DNA from: Pseudoxanthomonas sp. PXM02
Lineage (GTDB): Bacteria; Pseudomonadota; Gammaproteobacteria; Xanthomonadales; Xanthomonadaceae
Direction: 5' to 3'
Assembly: GCF_014851805.1 (NCBI RefSeq)
Contig: NZ_JACVAK010000005.1
Coordinates: forward strand, 1 to 64,000
Length of the DNA stretch: 64,000 nucleotides
Of the stretch, positions 19,415 to 29,518 are shown one piece after another. A program made the translations under genes and the position numbers. Position 1 is the stretch's first letter; each line of letters starts with the position of its first letter. The notes below the pieces were generated by a model, which saw only the letters and a list, made by a program, of their open reading frames with translations, did not search any database and was not told the origin of the DNA.

Positions 19415-22400
19415 ATGGGATCGGTACGTCGCAACACCAGGAACGCGCGCAGCCGCTGGATGCGCGCGTTTTTTATTGGCCTGATCGCGGCAGCGGCACT
19501 GGCCGGCTGCAAGCGCAACGAGTCCGGGCAGCTGCCCGAAGCCAGCGGTGATCCCATCAAGGCGCAGGCTGCCAAGGTGGAAGGCTTCGCTCTCGTCGGC
19601 GCCTATCCCGACCAGCATGACGGCGACCTCGCCATCGCACTGGAGTTCAGCCGTCCGCTGGTCAGCTCGCAGGATTTCGATGCGCTGCTGGTAGTGAAGG
19701 ATGCCAACGGTGCGGCGGTGAAGGGCAGCTGGGTGCTGGACGACAAGGGTCTGGTGCTGCGCTTCCCGGCCGTGGAAGCGGCCAAGGACTACGACGTCAC
19801 CCTGAAAGCCGGCCTGTCGGCCGCCGACGGCACGCGCCTGGGCAAGGACGACACCCGCAAGGTGCACACGGGCGAACTCGACCCGGCCGTGGGCTTCGCC
19901 TCGCAGGGCAGCGTGCTGCCGGCGCGCGAAAGCCGTGGCCTGCCGGTGGTGTCGATCAACGTACCGGAAGTGGACGTGGAGTTCCTGCGCGTCACCGAGA
20001 AGCAGTTGCCGAAGTTCTTCGCCGAGTACCAGCGCGGTGGCCGGCGTGGCAGCTGGGACCTGGACAGCGAGTACGGCGATAGCACGCCACTCGGTCAGCT
20101 GGCCGAGCCCGTCTACCTCAACCGCTTCGTGCTGGGCGGCAAGCCCAACGAGCGCGTGCTGACCTATCTTCCGATCCAGGACATCCGCGAGCTGCAGGAT
20201 CCGGGTCTCTACTTCGCGGTGATGAAGCGCACCGGCAAGTTCGCCGGTGAATTCGAGACGGCCTTCTTCACCGTCAGCGACATCGGCCTGCACACGCGTG
20301 CTTACAAGGACAAGCTGTTCGTCCATACCGCCTCGCTGCAGGACGGCTCTGCCACAGGCAGCGTGGACCTGAAGGTGCTGGACGGGCGTGGCGAAGCCAT
20401 CCTGACCGGCAAGACCGACGGCAATGGCAACGCGCTGTTGAATTACACGCTGGATGCTGGTCACGTGCTGGTCGCCACGCGCGGCAAGGACGTGTCGATG
20501 CTGCCGTTCAACCAGCCGGCGCTCGACCTGTCCGAGTTCGCGGTCGCCGGACGCGAGCAGGCGTGGTTCGATGTGTTCGCGTGGTCCGGACGCGACCTGT
20601 ACCGCCCCGGTGAAACCGTACGCATCTCCGCGCTGCTGCGCGACAACGACGGCAAGCCGGTACCGGCGCCGAAGCAAGGCGGCGGGCAGCCCGTTTTCCT
20701 GCGCCTGAAGCAGCCCGACGGCAAGGTCTTCCGCGAGACCCGGCTGCAGCCCGGTGCGCAGGGCTATTTCAGCTTCGAGCAGGCGATCCCGGTGGAGGCG
20801 CCGACCGGCCGCTGGCAGGTGGAGTTCCGCACCGACCCGGCCAGCAAGGAAGCGGTGCAAGGCATGACGCTGCGCATCGAGGAGTTCCTGCCCGAGCGCA
20901 TGAAGCTGGACCTAGACGCGGCGCCGGTGCTGAAACCGGGCCAGCCGCTGAAGCTCAAGGCGACGGCCGCTTATCTGTACGGCGCGCCCGCCAGTGGCAA
21001 CCGCTTCACCGCCAAGCTGGCCGTGGCGGTGGAACAACATCCGCTGGAGCAACTGCCCGGCTATTTCTTCGGCGACCCGACGATGGAGCTGCCGAAGGAA
21101 GCCAAGGACGTGATCGACACCACGCTGGCCGACAGCGGCGTGCTGGAAGAAGACATCGCGCTGCCGGCGGAAGCCAAGCCGCGCAGCCCGATCGCCGCGA
21201 TCGTGTCCGGCAGCGTTTACGAGACCGGCGGCCGCACGGTGAACCGCACGCTCAAGCGCGTGCTGTGGCCGGCCGATGCGCTGGTCGGCATCCGTCCGCT
21301 GTTCGACGACAAGGACGGCGCCGACGCCAACGCGAACGCGGGCTTCGAAGTGGTGCGCATGGACGCCGCCGGCAAGCCGCAGCCCGGCAAGGGGCTGAAG
21401 GCCACGCTGGTGCGCGAACTGCGCGACTACCACTGGAACCATTCGGATGACGGCGGCTGGGACTACGACTTCACTCGCCGCTTCGAGAACAAGGAGACGC
21501 GTACGCTCGATGTCGGCACCGGCGCGTCGAAGATCGACTTCCCGGTGGAGTGGGGCGAATACCGGCTGGACGTGTTCGATCCTGCCACCGGCCTGACAAC
21601 GCGTTATCCGTTCCGCGCCGGCTGGAGCTGGGACGACCAGAACCGCGGCCTGGATGCACGCCCCGACAAGGTCAAGCTGGCGCTGGACAAGACCGGCTAC
21701 AAGGCGGGCGACACGCTGAAGGTCACCGTGACCCCGCCGCATGCCGGCAAGGGTCTGCTGATGGTCGAGAGCGACCGCATGCTGTACGTGCAGGCGATCG
21801 AGGCCAAGCCGGGCAGTACGTTCTCCATTCCGGTGACGAAGGACTGGGAGCGCCACGACGTCTACGTCACCGCGCTGGTGTTCCGCGGCGGCTCGGCGCC
21901 CAGCAAGATCACGCCGGCGCGCGCCGTCGGTGTGGCGCACGTGCCGATGGACCGTCGCGACCGTCGCGTCGCGGTCGGCTTGTCGGTGCCGAAGCAGATG
22001 CGTCCCGAGCAGAACCTGCCGGTCACCGTCAGCGTGCCCGAGCTTGCCGGCCAGACCGCGCACGTCACGGTGTCCGCGGTGGACGTGGGCATCCTCAACA
22101 TCACCCGTTTCCCGGTGCCGGACGCCAACGCGCAGTTCTTCGCGCAGCGCCGGCTGGGCGTGGATGCGTACGACATCTACGGCCGCGTGATCGAGAGCTT
22201 CGAGGGCGGCAGCGCGAAGATGCGCTTCGGCGGCGACATGGCGCTGGCCGCGTTGCCGCAGGCCAAGCGACCGACTTCGCGCGTGCAGACGGTGGACCTG
22301 TTCTCCGGTCCGGTGAAACTGGATGCCAAGGGCAATGCACGCGTCGCGCTGAAGGTGCCGGACTTCAACGGCACACTGCGGGTGTCGGCGCTGGTCTATT

Positions 22401-24355
22401 CGGATACGCGCTACGGCAACCGCGACCGCGAGACCGTCGTGCGTGCGCCGATCGTCGCCGAAGCCAGCCTGCCGCGCGTGCTGGCGCCGGGCGACAAGAG
22501 CACGGTGACGCTGGACGTGCAGAACTTCACCGGCAAGGCGGGCGCGTTCAAGGTGCTGGTGAACGGCGAAGGTCCGCTCAACATCGGTGAAGGCAGCAAG
22601 AGTGCGGATCTGTCCGTCGACGCCAAACGCACGCTGACGTTCCCGATCACGGCGGGCGAGGGCTATACCACCGCGCAGGTACGCGTGCGCGTCGAAGGCA
22701 ACGGCTTCAAGGTCGACCGCCGCTACGACGTGCCGGTGCGCGCGGGCTGGCCTGCCGTGCTGCGCTCGCGCACGCAGGTGCTGGACAGCCTGGTGCCGGT
22801 CGAGATGGGTGCGGGTTTCGCCGATGGCCTGATGCCCGGCTCGGTAACCGCACGCATGACCGTCAGCGCGCTGCCACCGATTCCGTTCGCCAGTGCCCTG
22901 AAGGGCGCGCTGGAGTATCCGTACGGCTGTGCCGAGCAGACCACCAGTAAGGGTTACGCCGCGCTGGAACTGGACGATGCCACCGCCAAGCTGCTTGGCA
23001 TCGACGGACTGGAAGCCAAGAAGCGCCGCGAGCGCATGGAAGGTGCGTTCGGACGGCTGGCGTCGATGCAGGTGGCGAACGGCCACTTCTCGATGTGGGG
23101 CGACGACGATTACGTCAATCCCGGCCTGACGCCGTACATCGCCGAGTTCCTGCTGGACGCGCGCGAAGGCGGCTTCGCGGTGCCGGAGACGGTGCTGCAG
23201 AAGGCACTGACCCGTCTCAACGAAGATCTGCTGGCCGGCGGCGCACAGTTCTACGGCTACGACCGGCGCGACCACCTCAAGTTCGCCAACCAGGCCTACG
23301 CCGGCTACGTGCTGGCCCGCGTCAACCGTGCGCCGCTGGGCACGTTGCGCGCGCTGTACGACAACGAGCGCGGCAAGACGCTCACCGGTCTGCCGCTGGT
23401 GCACCTGGGCATCGCGCTGTCGCTGCAGGGCGACAAGACGCGGGGTGCGAAGGCGATTGCCGAGGGCTTCGCCAAGACCGGCGACCGTCCGGAGTACCTG
23501 GGCGACTACGGCACGCGGCTGCGCGACGATGCGCTGATGATCGCGCTGGTGCATGAGCGCAAGCTGGCCAAGCCGGAGTACGACCGCCGGGCGATCTCGC
23601 TGGGCCGAGAGCTGGATGCCCGCCGCAACAGCGGCTGGATGTGGCTGAGCACGCAGGAGCAGGTCGCACTCGCACGCTTGGGCAAGGCGCTGATGGTCGA
23701 CCAGAAGAAGCTGGTTTCCGGTCAGTGGAGCATCGGCGGCGAGGCTGAGGTGGTCGCGCCGGTGCGCTTGTTCGGCCGCGCCGTCGACCATGCGGCGCTG
23801 GCGCGCGGCGTGCGCTTCACGCCGGAAGGTTCGCCGCCGCTGTACGCATCGCTGGATGTGGCGGGTATTCCGCGCAGTGCGCCGGCACCGGACGATCGCC
23901 AGATCGGCATCGAGCGCCGCTACTACACGACAGACGGACAGGAGTGGAAGGGCGGGACGTTGAAGGAAGGCGAGGCGTTGATCGTACGCGTGGGCATCAC
24001 TGCCAACGTGGCGATCCCGGACGCGCTGTTCACCGACCTGTTGCCCGCGGGCCTGGAGATCGAGAACTTCAACCTCGGCGACGCTAAGCAGTGGGCCGAA
24101 GTGGTCGTGGATGGCATCTCGATCAGCGACCGTGGCGACGCGGCGGACGTCAAGCACGAGGAGTTCCGCGACGACCGCTATGTTGCGGCACTGAAACTGG
24201 ACCGCCGCAGCACTGCCAAGCTGTTCTATCTCGTGCGTGCGGTGACGCCGGGTACGTACACCGTGCCGCCTTCGCTGGTGGAGGACATGTACCGTCCGGA
24301 TATCCGGGGTGTCGGCAGGGCATCGCCGGCGACGATCACGGTGGTGCAGCCGTGA
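19415..24355 (+). CDS. yfhM: Bacterial alpha-2-macroglobulin lipoprotein (YfhM/ECAM-like)
   Basis: A 1646-residue periplasmic protease trap anchored to the inner membrane. The N-terminus is basic, then hydrophobic (AFFIGLIAAAALAGC) with lipidated Cys at 32. The MG-domain array follows, including the bait region. The thioester motif YGCAEQ has Cys1172 and Gln1175, then the (alpha/alpha) TED domain (GHFSMWGDDDYVNPGLTPYI) and a C-terminal receptor-like domain. The intact CxEQ places it with thioester-forming members that covalently trap proteases. The start has AGGGAA 6 bases upstream. pbpC is its usual partner; together they are thought to defend and repair the cell wall after protease attack. 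Here a small membrane protein gene separates the two. Confidence 0.95.
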   Translation: MGSVRRNTRNARSRWMRAFFIGLIAAAALAGCKRNESGQLPEASGDPIKAQAAKVEGFALVGAYPDQHDGDLAIALEFSRPLVSSQDFDALLVVKDANGAAVKGSWVLDDKGLVLRFPAVEAAKDYDVTLKAGLSAADGTRLGKDDTRKVHTGELDPAVGFASQGSVLPARESRGLPVVSINVPEVDVEFLRVTEKQLPKFFAEYQRGGRRGSWDLDSEYGDSTPLGQLAEPVYLNRFVLGGKPNERVLTYLPIQDIRELQDPGLYFAVMKRTGKFAGEFETAFFTVSDIGLHTRAYKDKLFVHTASLQDGSATGSVDLKVLDGRGEAILTGKTDGNGNALLNYTLDAGHVLVATRGKDVSMLPFNQPALDLSEFAVAGREQAWFDVFAWSGRDLYRPGETVRISALLRDNDGKPVPAPKQGGGQPVFLRLKQPDGKVFRETRLQPGAQGYFSFEQAIPVEAPTGRWQVEFRTDPASKEAVQGMTLRIEEFLPERMKLDLDAAPVLKPGQPLKLKATAAYLYGAPASGNRFTAKLAVAVEQHPLEQLPGYFFGDPTMELPKEAKDVIDTTLADSGVLEEDIALPAEAKPRSPIAAIVSGSVYETGGRTVNRTLKRVLWPADALVGIRPLFDDKDGADANANAGFEVVRMDAAGKPQPGKGLKATLVRELRDYHWNHSDDGGWDYDFTRRFENKETRTLDVGTGASKIDFPVEWGEYRLDVFDPATGLTTRYPFRAGWSWDDQNRGLDARPDKVKLALDKTGYKAGDTLKVTVTPPHAGKGLLMVESDRMLYVQAIEAKPGSTFSIPVTKDWERHDVYVTALVFRGGSAPSKITPARAVGVAHVPMDRRDRRVAVGLSVPKQMRPEQNLPVTVSVPELAGQTAHVTVSAVDVGILNITRFPVPDANAQFFAQRRLGVDAYDIYGRVIESFEGGSAKMRFGGDMALAALPQAKRPTSRVQTVDLFSGPVKLDAKGNARVALKVPDFNGTLRVSALVYSDTRYGNRDRETVVRAPIVAEASLPRVLAPGDKSTVTLDVQNFTGKAGAFKVLVNGEGPLNIGEGSKSADLSVDAKRTLTFPITAGEGYTTAQVRVRVEGNGFKVDRRYDVPVRAGWPAVLRSRTQVLDSLVPVEMGAGFADGLMPGSVTARMTVSALPPIPFASALKGALEYPYGCAEQTTSKGYAALELDDATAKLLGIDGLEAKKRRERMEGAFGRLASMQVANGHFSMWGDDDYVNPGLTPYIAEFLLDAREGGFAVPETVLQKALTRLNEDLLAGGAQFYGYDRRDHLKFANQAYAGYVLARVNRAPLGTLRALYDNERGKTLTGLPLVHLGIALSLQGDKTRGAKAIAEGFAKTGDRPEYLGDYGTRLRDDALMIALVHERKLAKPEYDRRAISLGRELDARRNSGWMWLSTQEQVALARLGKALMVDQKKLVSGQWSIGGEAEVVAPVRLFGRAVDHAALARGVRFTPEGSPPLYASLDVAGIPRSAPAPDDRQIGIERRYYTTDGQEWKGGTLKEGEALIVRVGITANVAIPDALFTDLLPAGLEIENFNLGDAKQWAEVVVDGISISDRGDAADVKHEEFRDDRYVAALKLDRRSTAKLFYLVRAVTPGTYTVPPSLVEDMYRPDIRGVGRASPATITVVQP

Positions 24356-24398
24356 TCTCGTCCGGTATCCGGATCCGCCATGGGAGCATCGTGGAATC

Positions 24399-24803
24399 AT
24401 GAGACATAAGGGACTGCGGGCGACCTACCTCGTGTTCGGGTTCGCCCCGGTTGCCTACATGTTCTGGTGGTTGCTCAAACGAGGGATCGACGATTGGTTC
24501 GAGGCGATCATGCTTGTTGAGGTGGCAGCCTGTTTGGCGGGAATGGCGACGGCATGCGTCGTTCAATTGCCTGCGAGGGCACGCACGTACTGGCCTATCG
24601 CCGCGGTGTTGGGCGTGAGCGCGATATGCTTGTCATCGATGGCGTTGCTGGGAGTGATGGCGTTCGGTAGGCGCGTCGACGCGACCTTTCTCAATGCACT
24701 GCATCTTGTTTGGAGCTACGTCGCTCCCTCACTGGTTGCCTTCCATTTCATCCTCCGCGCGCAGGAAATCGGTATGACCGCCGCGAAGCAAGCGACTGAA
24801 TGA
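24399..24803 (+). CDS. Unknown 4-helix membrane protein between yfhM and pbpC
   Basis: A 134-residue protein not recognised. It has four hydrophobic segments (about residues 8-28, 36-56, 62-84 and 98-120) separated by short charged loops. It starts at ATG 24399, 43 bp after yfhM, and its stop overlaps the pbpC start (ATGA), so it is translated with pbpC. Codon use looks less GC-rich at third positions than in its neighbours (many T/A-ending codons), which hints at acquisition or weak selection. Position suggests a role with the protease-trap/peptidoglycan pair, but nothing in the sequence shows one. Confidence 0.7.
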   Translation: MRHKGLRATYLVFGFAPVAYMFWWLLKRGIDDWFEAIMLVEVAACLAGMATACVVQLPARARTYWPIAAVLGVSAICLSSMALLGVMAFGRRVDATFLNALHLVWSYVAPSLVAFHFILRAQEIGMTAAKQATE

Positions 24804-27157
24804 ACGTTGTCGAGTCGCGACGATCGCGTCCATTGACAATCTTGCGCTGGACAACGGTCGTCGCGCTGCTGGCTTTGCTGGTGGCGGATCTCGCATTCCC
24901 GCCCCCCCTCCCGAAGACCCGCGACACCAGCACGCTGGTCGTCGCGCGTGACGGCACGCCGCTGCGCGCCTTCGCCGACCGGGATGGCGTCTGGCGCTAT
25001 CCCGCCTCGCCCGAGACGGTGTCGCCGCTCTACCTGCAGGCACTGCTGAACTACGAGGACCGCTGGTTCTGGAAGCATCCCGGCGTCAATCCGTGGGCGC
25101 TGATGCGCGCAGCCGGCCAGTTCGTTCGCCATGGGCGCGTGGTATCCGGTGGTTCCACACTGACCATGCAGGTCGCGCGCATGCTGGACCGCCACTCGCG
25201 CACGCCATGGGGCAAGGCCAAGCAGATGCTGCGGGCGGTGCAGCTGGAGGCGCATCTTTCCAAGCGCGAAATCCTGACGCTGTACCTGGAGCGCGCGCCA
25301 TTCGGCGGCACCATCGAAGGCGTGGATGCAGCGAGTTGGGCCTACCTCGGCAAGCCGGCCGCGCGGCTCTCCCATGCGGAAGCCGCACTGCTGGCGGTGC
25401 TGCCGCAGTCGCCCAGTCGGTTGCGGCCGGATCGCCACCCCGAGGCCGCCCGCATCGCGCGCGACAAGGTGCTGCAGCGCATGGCCGATCTCGGCGTCTG
25501 GTCGAAGACCGATGTCGACGATGCACGCATCGAGCCCGTCGTCGCGCGGAGCCTGCAGGCGCCGCTGAGCGCCGCATTGCTGGCCGAGCGCCTGCGCCGG
25601 CAACAGCCGCGGGCATCGCGCATCACCTCCACCATCGACGCCGGTCTGCAGCGGACGCTGGAAGAGCGAGTGCACAGCTACTTCTCCGCGCTGCCGGCGC
25701 GCACGTCCGCCGCCTTGCTGGTCGTGGACAACGCCACGATGGAAACGCGCGCCTATGTCGGCTCGGTGGCCTTCGGCGACCGCGAACGCCTGGGGCACGT
25801 CGACATGGTGCAGGCATGGCGCTCACCCGGGTCGACGTTGAAGCCGTTCCTGTATGGCCTGGCGCTAGACGACGGGCTGATCCATTCCGAGAGCCTGCTG
25901 ATCGATGCGCCGCAATCGTTCGGCGGCTACCGTCCCGGCAACTTCGACGCCGCATTCAATGGTCCGGTCAGCGCCGCCGATGCGTTGCGCCTGTCGCTCA
26001 ACGTGCCGGCGGTGGACCTGCTGGATCGCGTCGGGCCGGCCCGTTTCTCTGCGCGATTGGCGAACAACGGGTTGGTGCTGCGGTATCCACGCGGCGCTCA
26101 ACCCAACCTGTCGCTGATCCTCGGCGGCACCGGTGCACGCCTGGAAGATCTGGTGGGCGCGTACGCGGCGTTGAATCGCGGCGGCCTGTCGGGCCGCGTG
26201 CGCTACACCGCGCAGGACTCCGCTTCGGATCGGCGCCTGCTGTCACCCGGTGCGGCGTGGATCATCCGCGAAGTGCTGGAAGCACATCCGCGCCCCGGCT
26301 ACGGCAGCGGATTGCTCGACACCGGCAACCGCCCGCGCGTGGCCTGGAAGACCGGTACCAGCTACGGTTTCCGCGATGCATGGGCGCTGGGCAGCACGCG
26401 GCGCTACACGGTGGGTGTATGGGTGGGCCGACCTGACGGCACGCCGCTCCCGGGCCAGTACGGTGCGGTCACCGCGTTGCCGTTGATGTTCGAAGTGATC
26501 GACAGCCTTCCGCGCGCGCCGGGCGATGCCGGACCGCTGCCACCGCCGGCGGACGTGGCCGGGCACGAAATCTGCTGGCCGCTGGGAACGATGGTGGAAG
26601 CGGAATCCCCCCAGCTGTGCCAGCGCAGGCGCGATGCGTGGACGCTGGCCGGCAACGTGCCTCCGACGTTCGCCGAACGCGATGCGCGCTTGTGGAGTGC
26701 GGGTCGCGAACGCTTCGAGGTGGACGCGCGCACCGGCCTGCGCCTGTCAGCCGAGTGCACACGTCCGCACGAAGCACGCAGCACCGAGATCGCGCGCTGG
26801 CCGGCGCTGGCGTCGCCGTGGTTGCCGGCACGCGAGCGGATCGCGTCGCGCCTGCCGGCACTGTCGCCGGACTGCCAGCCCGACGGCCGCGATGCGGCCG
26901 AAGAACTGCGTATCGAAGGACTGAACGACCTCGCCAGCCTGGCCCGTGCGCCCGGCAGCGAACACGGCGTGCGTCTGCAACTGCGGGCGCTCGGCACCGA
27001 CACGCGCGTGCAGTGGCTGCTGGACGGGCGCTGGATCGCGGAGACACGCGGTGCGCAGGCATTCCAGCAGGAGTTCGCCGAGACGGGCGAACACCAGCTC
27101 ACCGCGCTGGCCGACAGCGGCGCATGGGCGAGGGTGCGGTTCAACGTGCTGCGCTGA
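24800..27157 (+). CDS. pbpC: Penicillin-binding protein 1C PbpC
   Basis: A 785-residue bifunctional peptidoglycan synthase. One N-terminal membrane helix (about 19-33) leads to the GT51 transglycosylase (EDRWFWKHPGVNP, catalytic Glu86; GGSTLTMQVAR). The transpeptidase has Ser345-x-x-Lys348 (GSTLKPF), SLN and Lys517-Thr-Gly-Thr (WKTGTSYG). The last 150 or so residues are the PBP1C-specific C-terminal domain. Partnership with yfhM is conserved across proteobacteria. Start overlaps the preceding membrane protein gene by 4 bp. It converges with the gene ending at 27162. Confidence 0.96.
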   Translation: MNVVESRRSRPLTILRWTTVVALLALLVADLAFPPPLPKTRDTSTLVVARDGTPLRAFADRDGVWRYPASPETVSPLYLQALLNYEDRWFWKHPGVNPWALMRAAGQFVRHGRVVSGGSTLTMQVARMLDRHSRTPWGKAKQMLRAVQLEAHLSKREILTLYLERAPFGGTIEGVDAASWAYLGKPAARLSHAEAALLAVLPQSPSRLRPDRHPEAARIARDKVLQRMADLGVWSKTDVDDARIEPVVARSLQAPLSAALLAERLRRQQPRASRITSTIDAGLQRTLEERVHSYFSALPARTSAALLVVDNATMETRAYVGSVAFGDRERLGHVDMVQAWRSPGSTLKPFLYGLALDDGLIHSESLLIDAPQSFGGYRPGNFDAAFNGPVSAADALRLSLNVPAVDLLDRVGPARFSARLANNGLVLRYPRGAQPNLSLILGGTGARLEDLVGAYAALNRGGLSGRVRYTAQDSASDRRLLSPGAAWIIREVLEAHPRPGYGSGLLDTGNRPRVAWKTGTSYGFRDAWALGSTRRYTVGVWVGRPDGTPLPGQYGAVTALPLMFEVIDSLPRAPGDAGPLPPPADVAGHEICWPLGTMVEAESPQLCQRRRDAWTLAGNVPPTFAERDARLWSAGRERFEVDARTGLRLSAECTRPHEARSTEIARWPALASPWLPARERIASRLPALSPDCQPDGRDAAEELRIEGLNDLASLARAPGSEHGVRLQLRALGTDTRVQWLLDGRWIAETRGAQAFQQEFAETGEHQLTALADSGAWARVRFNVLR

Positions 27158-27161
27158 AGCG

Positions 27162-27914
27162 TCAGCGGTAATGGGCGAGGAACTCGCCCAGCGAGGTGGC
27201 GTCGGGTACTAGGAGGTTCATCAGCGCGCCGGCGATCAGCAGGGATAGCGTGGCCGCCATGAAGGGTTTTCCGGTGTGCCGCAGCGTGGTCGACAACCAG
27301 TGTTCGCCGGAATAGGGACGCTTCAGGCGTCGATAGAGGCCGGCGGACAGCACCGCGTCCAGCGCGAGTTCCGCCAGCAGGGCTGGCGCGACCAGAATCA
27401 CCCAGCCCATCGCCAGCAGCGCGCCGCCCAGCAACGCCATCACGAACACGACCGGCAGTGCCTCGTCGGCGTCCAGGGCGTTGTCGAGCGAGGGCAGTTC
27501 GGCCGCAGGCGTCGACGCATCGAAAGACGTGAGGGGTACCGGCGCTGCGGGGGCGTCGAACGAAGCGCTGGCGCCACCACCACCGGAACTACCACCGCCT
27601 CCTTGCCAGTCGCTTTTTCCTGGCGTCGGTGTTGCCGATGCGCCGTCCTCGCCACCGGACATGCCGCTCAGGTCCCATTCGCGATGACGGCGCCAGGCCC
27701 AGATCAGGCAGAGAAAGGCGCCGTACGCGAGCAGCACGCAGATCGGATAACGCAACCAGAGCGCGTCCACGCCGATCGCGGACAGGGCCACGGAAGCGAG
27801 GAAGCCGGTGGCCGCGGTCAGTAGCACCAGCAGGCTCATCTGCAGCCGCGGCACGCTGACCTGCGCCGCGGCCATCGCCCTCCACGCGTCGTGCGAGCGG
27901 TCACGACGCGCCAT
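27162..27914 (-). CDS. Unknown membrane protein with Gly/Ser-rich linker
   Basis: A 250-residue protein not recognised. Two hydrophobic helices (about 27-48 and 54-73) are followed by a low-complexity linker (QGGGGSSGGGGASAS near 100-120), then two or three more helices (about 155-190 and 220-240). The gene starts 3 bp after the peroxiredoxin stop, so it is probably cotranscribed with it. Xanthomonads carry similar conserved proteins without assigned function. Confidence 0.75.
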   Translation of the reverse strand: MARRDRSHDAWRAMAAAQVSVPRLQMSLLVLLTAATGFLASVALSAIGVDALWLRYPICVLLAYGAFLCLIWAWRRHREWDLSGMSGGEDGASATPTPGKSDWQGGGGSSGGGGASASFDAPAAPVPLTSFDASTPAAELPSLDNALDADEALPVVFVMALLGGALLAMGWVILVAPALLAELALDAVLSAGLYRRLKRPYSGEHWLSTTLRHTGKPFMAATLSLLIAGALMNLLVPDATSLGEFLAHYR

Positions 27915-27917
27915 ACA

Positions 27918-28397
27918 TCAGCCGAGCTGTTCCAGCATGTGCTCCGCGCCGGAGACCTTGTACTCGCCCGGGGCTTCCACGAACACGTGCTTCACCACGC
28001 CGTCTTCCGCGTACAGCGAGAAGCGCTTGGCGCGGATGCCCATGCCGTAGGCGCTGGCGTCCATCTCCAGGCCGAGCGCCTTGGCCAGGTCGGCGTTGCC
28101 GTCGGCCAGCATCTGCAGGCCGTCTGGTACGTGCTGGGTCTTGCCCCAGGCCTGCATCACGAACGGGTCGTTGACGGACACGCAGAAGACTTCGATGCCG
28201 CGGCTGCGGAAGTCCTCGAAGTGCTGCACGTAGCTGGGCAGGTGCTTCTCGGAGCAGGTAGGGGTGAAGGCGCCGGGCACGGCGAACAGCACCGCCTTGC
28301 GGCCATCGAACAGGGCGGCGGTGTCCACCGTTTCGACGCCTTCGCGGATGCGCTTGAGGGTGACTTCGGGGATGCGTTCGCCGATCTGGATGCTCAT
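27918..28397 (-). CDS. Peroxiredoxin (Prx5/hybrid Prx type)
   Basis: A 159-residue thiol peroxidase of the Prx5 group, reducing H2O2 and alkyl hydroperoxides in the cytoplasm. The active site PGAFTPTCSEKHLP holds peroxidatic Cys48 with the usual Thr three residues before it. Further family motifs are NDPFVMQAWGK and ADGNADLAKALGLEMD. A second Cys (VFCVSVND) is at about residue 71. No glutaredoxin domain is fused. ATG 28397 gives the standard family start; the open frame upstream to 28439 has no support. Confidence 0.92.
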   Translation of the reverse strand: MSIQIGERIPEVTLKRIREGVETVDTAALFDGRKAVLFAVPGAFTPTCSEKHLPSYVQHFEDFRSRGIEVFCVSVNDPFVMQAWGKTQHVPDGLQMLADGNADLAKALGLEMDASAYGMGIRAKRFSLYAEDGVVKHVFVEAPGEYKVSGAEHMLEQLG

Positions 28398-28528
28398 GGG
28401 GCTGCCTGGCAGGGGGAATGCGGCCAGTGTAGCGCGCACCCGTGACGACGCTGCGCGGACGGCACGCGATTAGAATGGGCACATGGCGCGCGCCGGCGCG
28501 GGGCGCCCCCGATGATGGCGGAGATCGC

Positions 28529-29416
28529 ATGCAGTTCAAGGATTACTACGCGGTGCTGGGCGTCGAGCCCTCGGCCGGCGACGCGGAGATCAAGACGGCG
28601 TACCGCCGCCTGGCGCGCAAGTACCACCCGGACGTCAGCAAGGAGCCGGGCGCCGAAGACCAGTTCAAGGCGGTCAACGAGGCGTACGAGGCCTTGCGCG
28701 ATCCGCAGAAGCGCGCGGCCTACGACCAGCTGCGCGCGCGCGGCTACCGGCCGGGTGAGGAGTTCCGTCCGCCGCCGGATTTCGGGCGTGGCGGAGCGGG
28801 TGCGCAGGATTTCGATTACGACGAGATCTTCGGTGGTGCGGGCGGCAACAGTGGCGGCTTCAGTGATTTCTTCGAGGGCCTGTTCGGCCGTCGGGCGCGC
28901 GCCGAGCAGGCGACGCCGCGGGGTCCGCAGCCGGCGCGCGATTCACGCGCCAAGCTCGCCGTGCCGCTGCAGGCGGTGTACGAGGGCGGCAGCGTGCGGG
29001 TGAACGTCAATGGCAAGCAGTTGGACGTGAAGGTGCCGAAAGGCGTCAAGCCCGGCCAAGTGATCCGTTTGACGGGGCAGGGCACGCAGGGCGGCAACCT
29101 GATGCTGGAAGTGGAGTACGCGCCGCATCCCCAGTTCGAGGTGGACGGCCGCAACATCATCCACGTGCTGGCGCTGACACCATGGCAGGCGGCACTCGGC
29201 GCCACGCTCAGCGTGCCCACGCTGGGCGGTGCCGTGGAACTGAAGATCCCGGCGGATTCCGATTCCGGCCGCAAGCTGCGATTGCGTGGTCGCGGGCTGC
29301 CGGGCACACCCGCGGCAGGCGACCAGATCGTCGAGCTCGAAGTCACCGCGCCGCGTGCCGAGACCGACGCACAGCGTGAGGCCTATGTGGCACTCGGCAA
29401 GGCCTTCGACGTCTGA
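28529..29416 (+). CDS. cbpA: Curved DNA-binding protein CbpA, DnaJ-type co-chaperone
   Basis: A 295-residue type B DnaJ protein. The J domain is at residues 3-70 with the HPD tripeptide at 33-35, then a Gly/Phe-rich linker (FGGAGGNSGGFSDFFEGLFG) and two C-terminal substrate-binding domains, with no zinc finger. It stimulates DnaK and, in E. coli, CbpA also binds DNA. ATG 28529 has GGAG about 7 bases upstream. A typical CbpM partner gene is not seen next to it. It ends 245 bp before the convergent dcp gene. Confidence 0.9.
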   Translation: MQFKDYYAVLGVEPSAGDAEIKTAYRRLARKYHPDVSKEPGAEDQFKAVNEAYEALRDPQKRAAYDQLRARGYRPGEEFRPPPDFGRGGAGAQDFDYDEIFGGAGGNSGGFSDFFEGLFGRRARAEQATPRGPQPARDSRAKLAVPLQAVYEGGSVRVNVNGKQLDVKVPKGVKPGQVIRLTGQGTQGGNLMLEVEYAPHPQFEVDGRNIIHVLALTPWQAALGATLSVPTLGGAVELKIPADSDSGRKLRLRGRGLPGTPAAGDQIVELEVTAPRAETDAQREAYVALGKAFDV

Positions 29417-29518
29417 CAGGCATCACCTGCGCCGCATTGCGTGATCGCACCATGCGGAGCGGTGGCGAAAAATCCGCCATCCGTCTTGACAGCACCGCGG
29501 CGCAAGGGCGCGCGGTAG

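Noticed and set aside
20912..24400. 1162-codon open frame opposite yfhM
   Set aside because: Same high-GC codon shadow effect; no domain, signal or ribosome-binding site.
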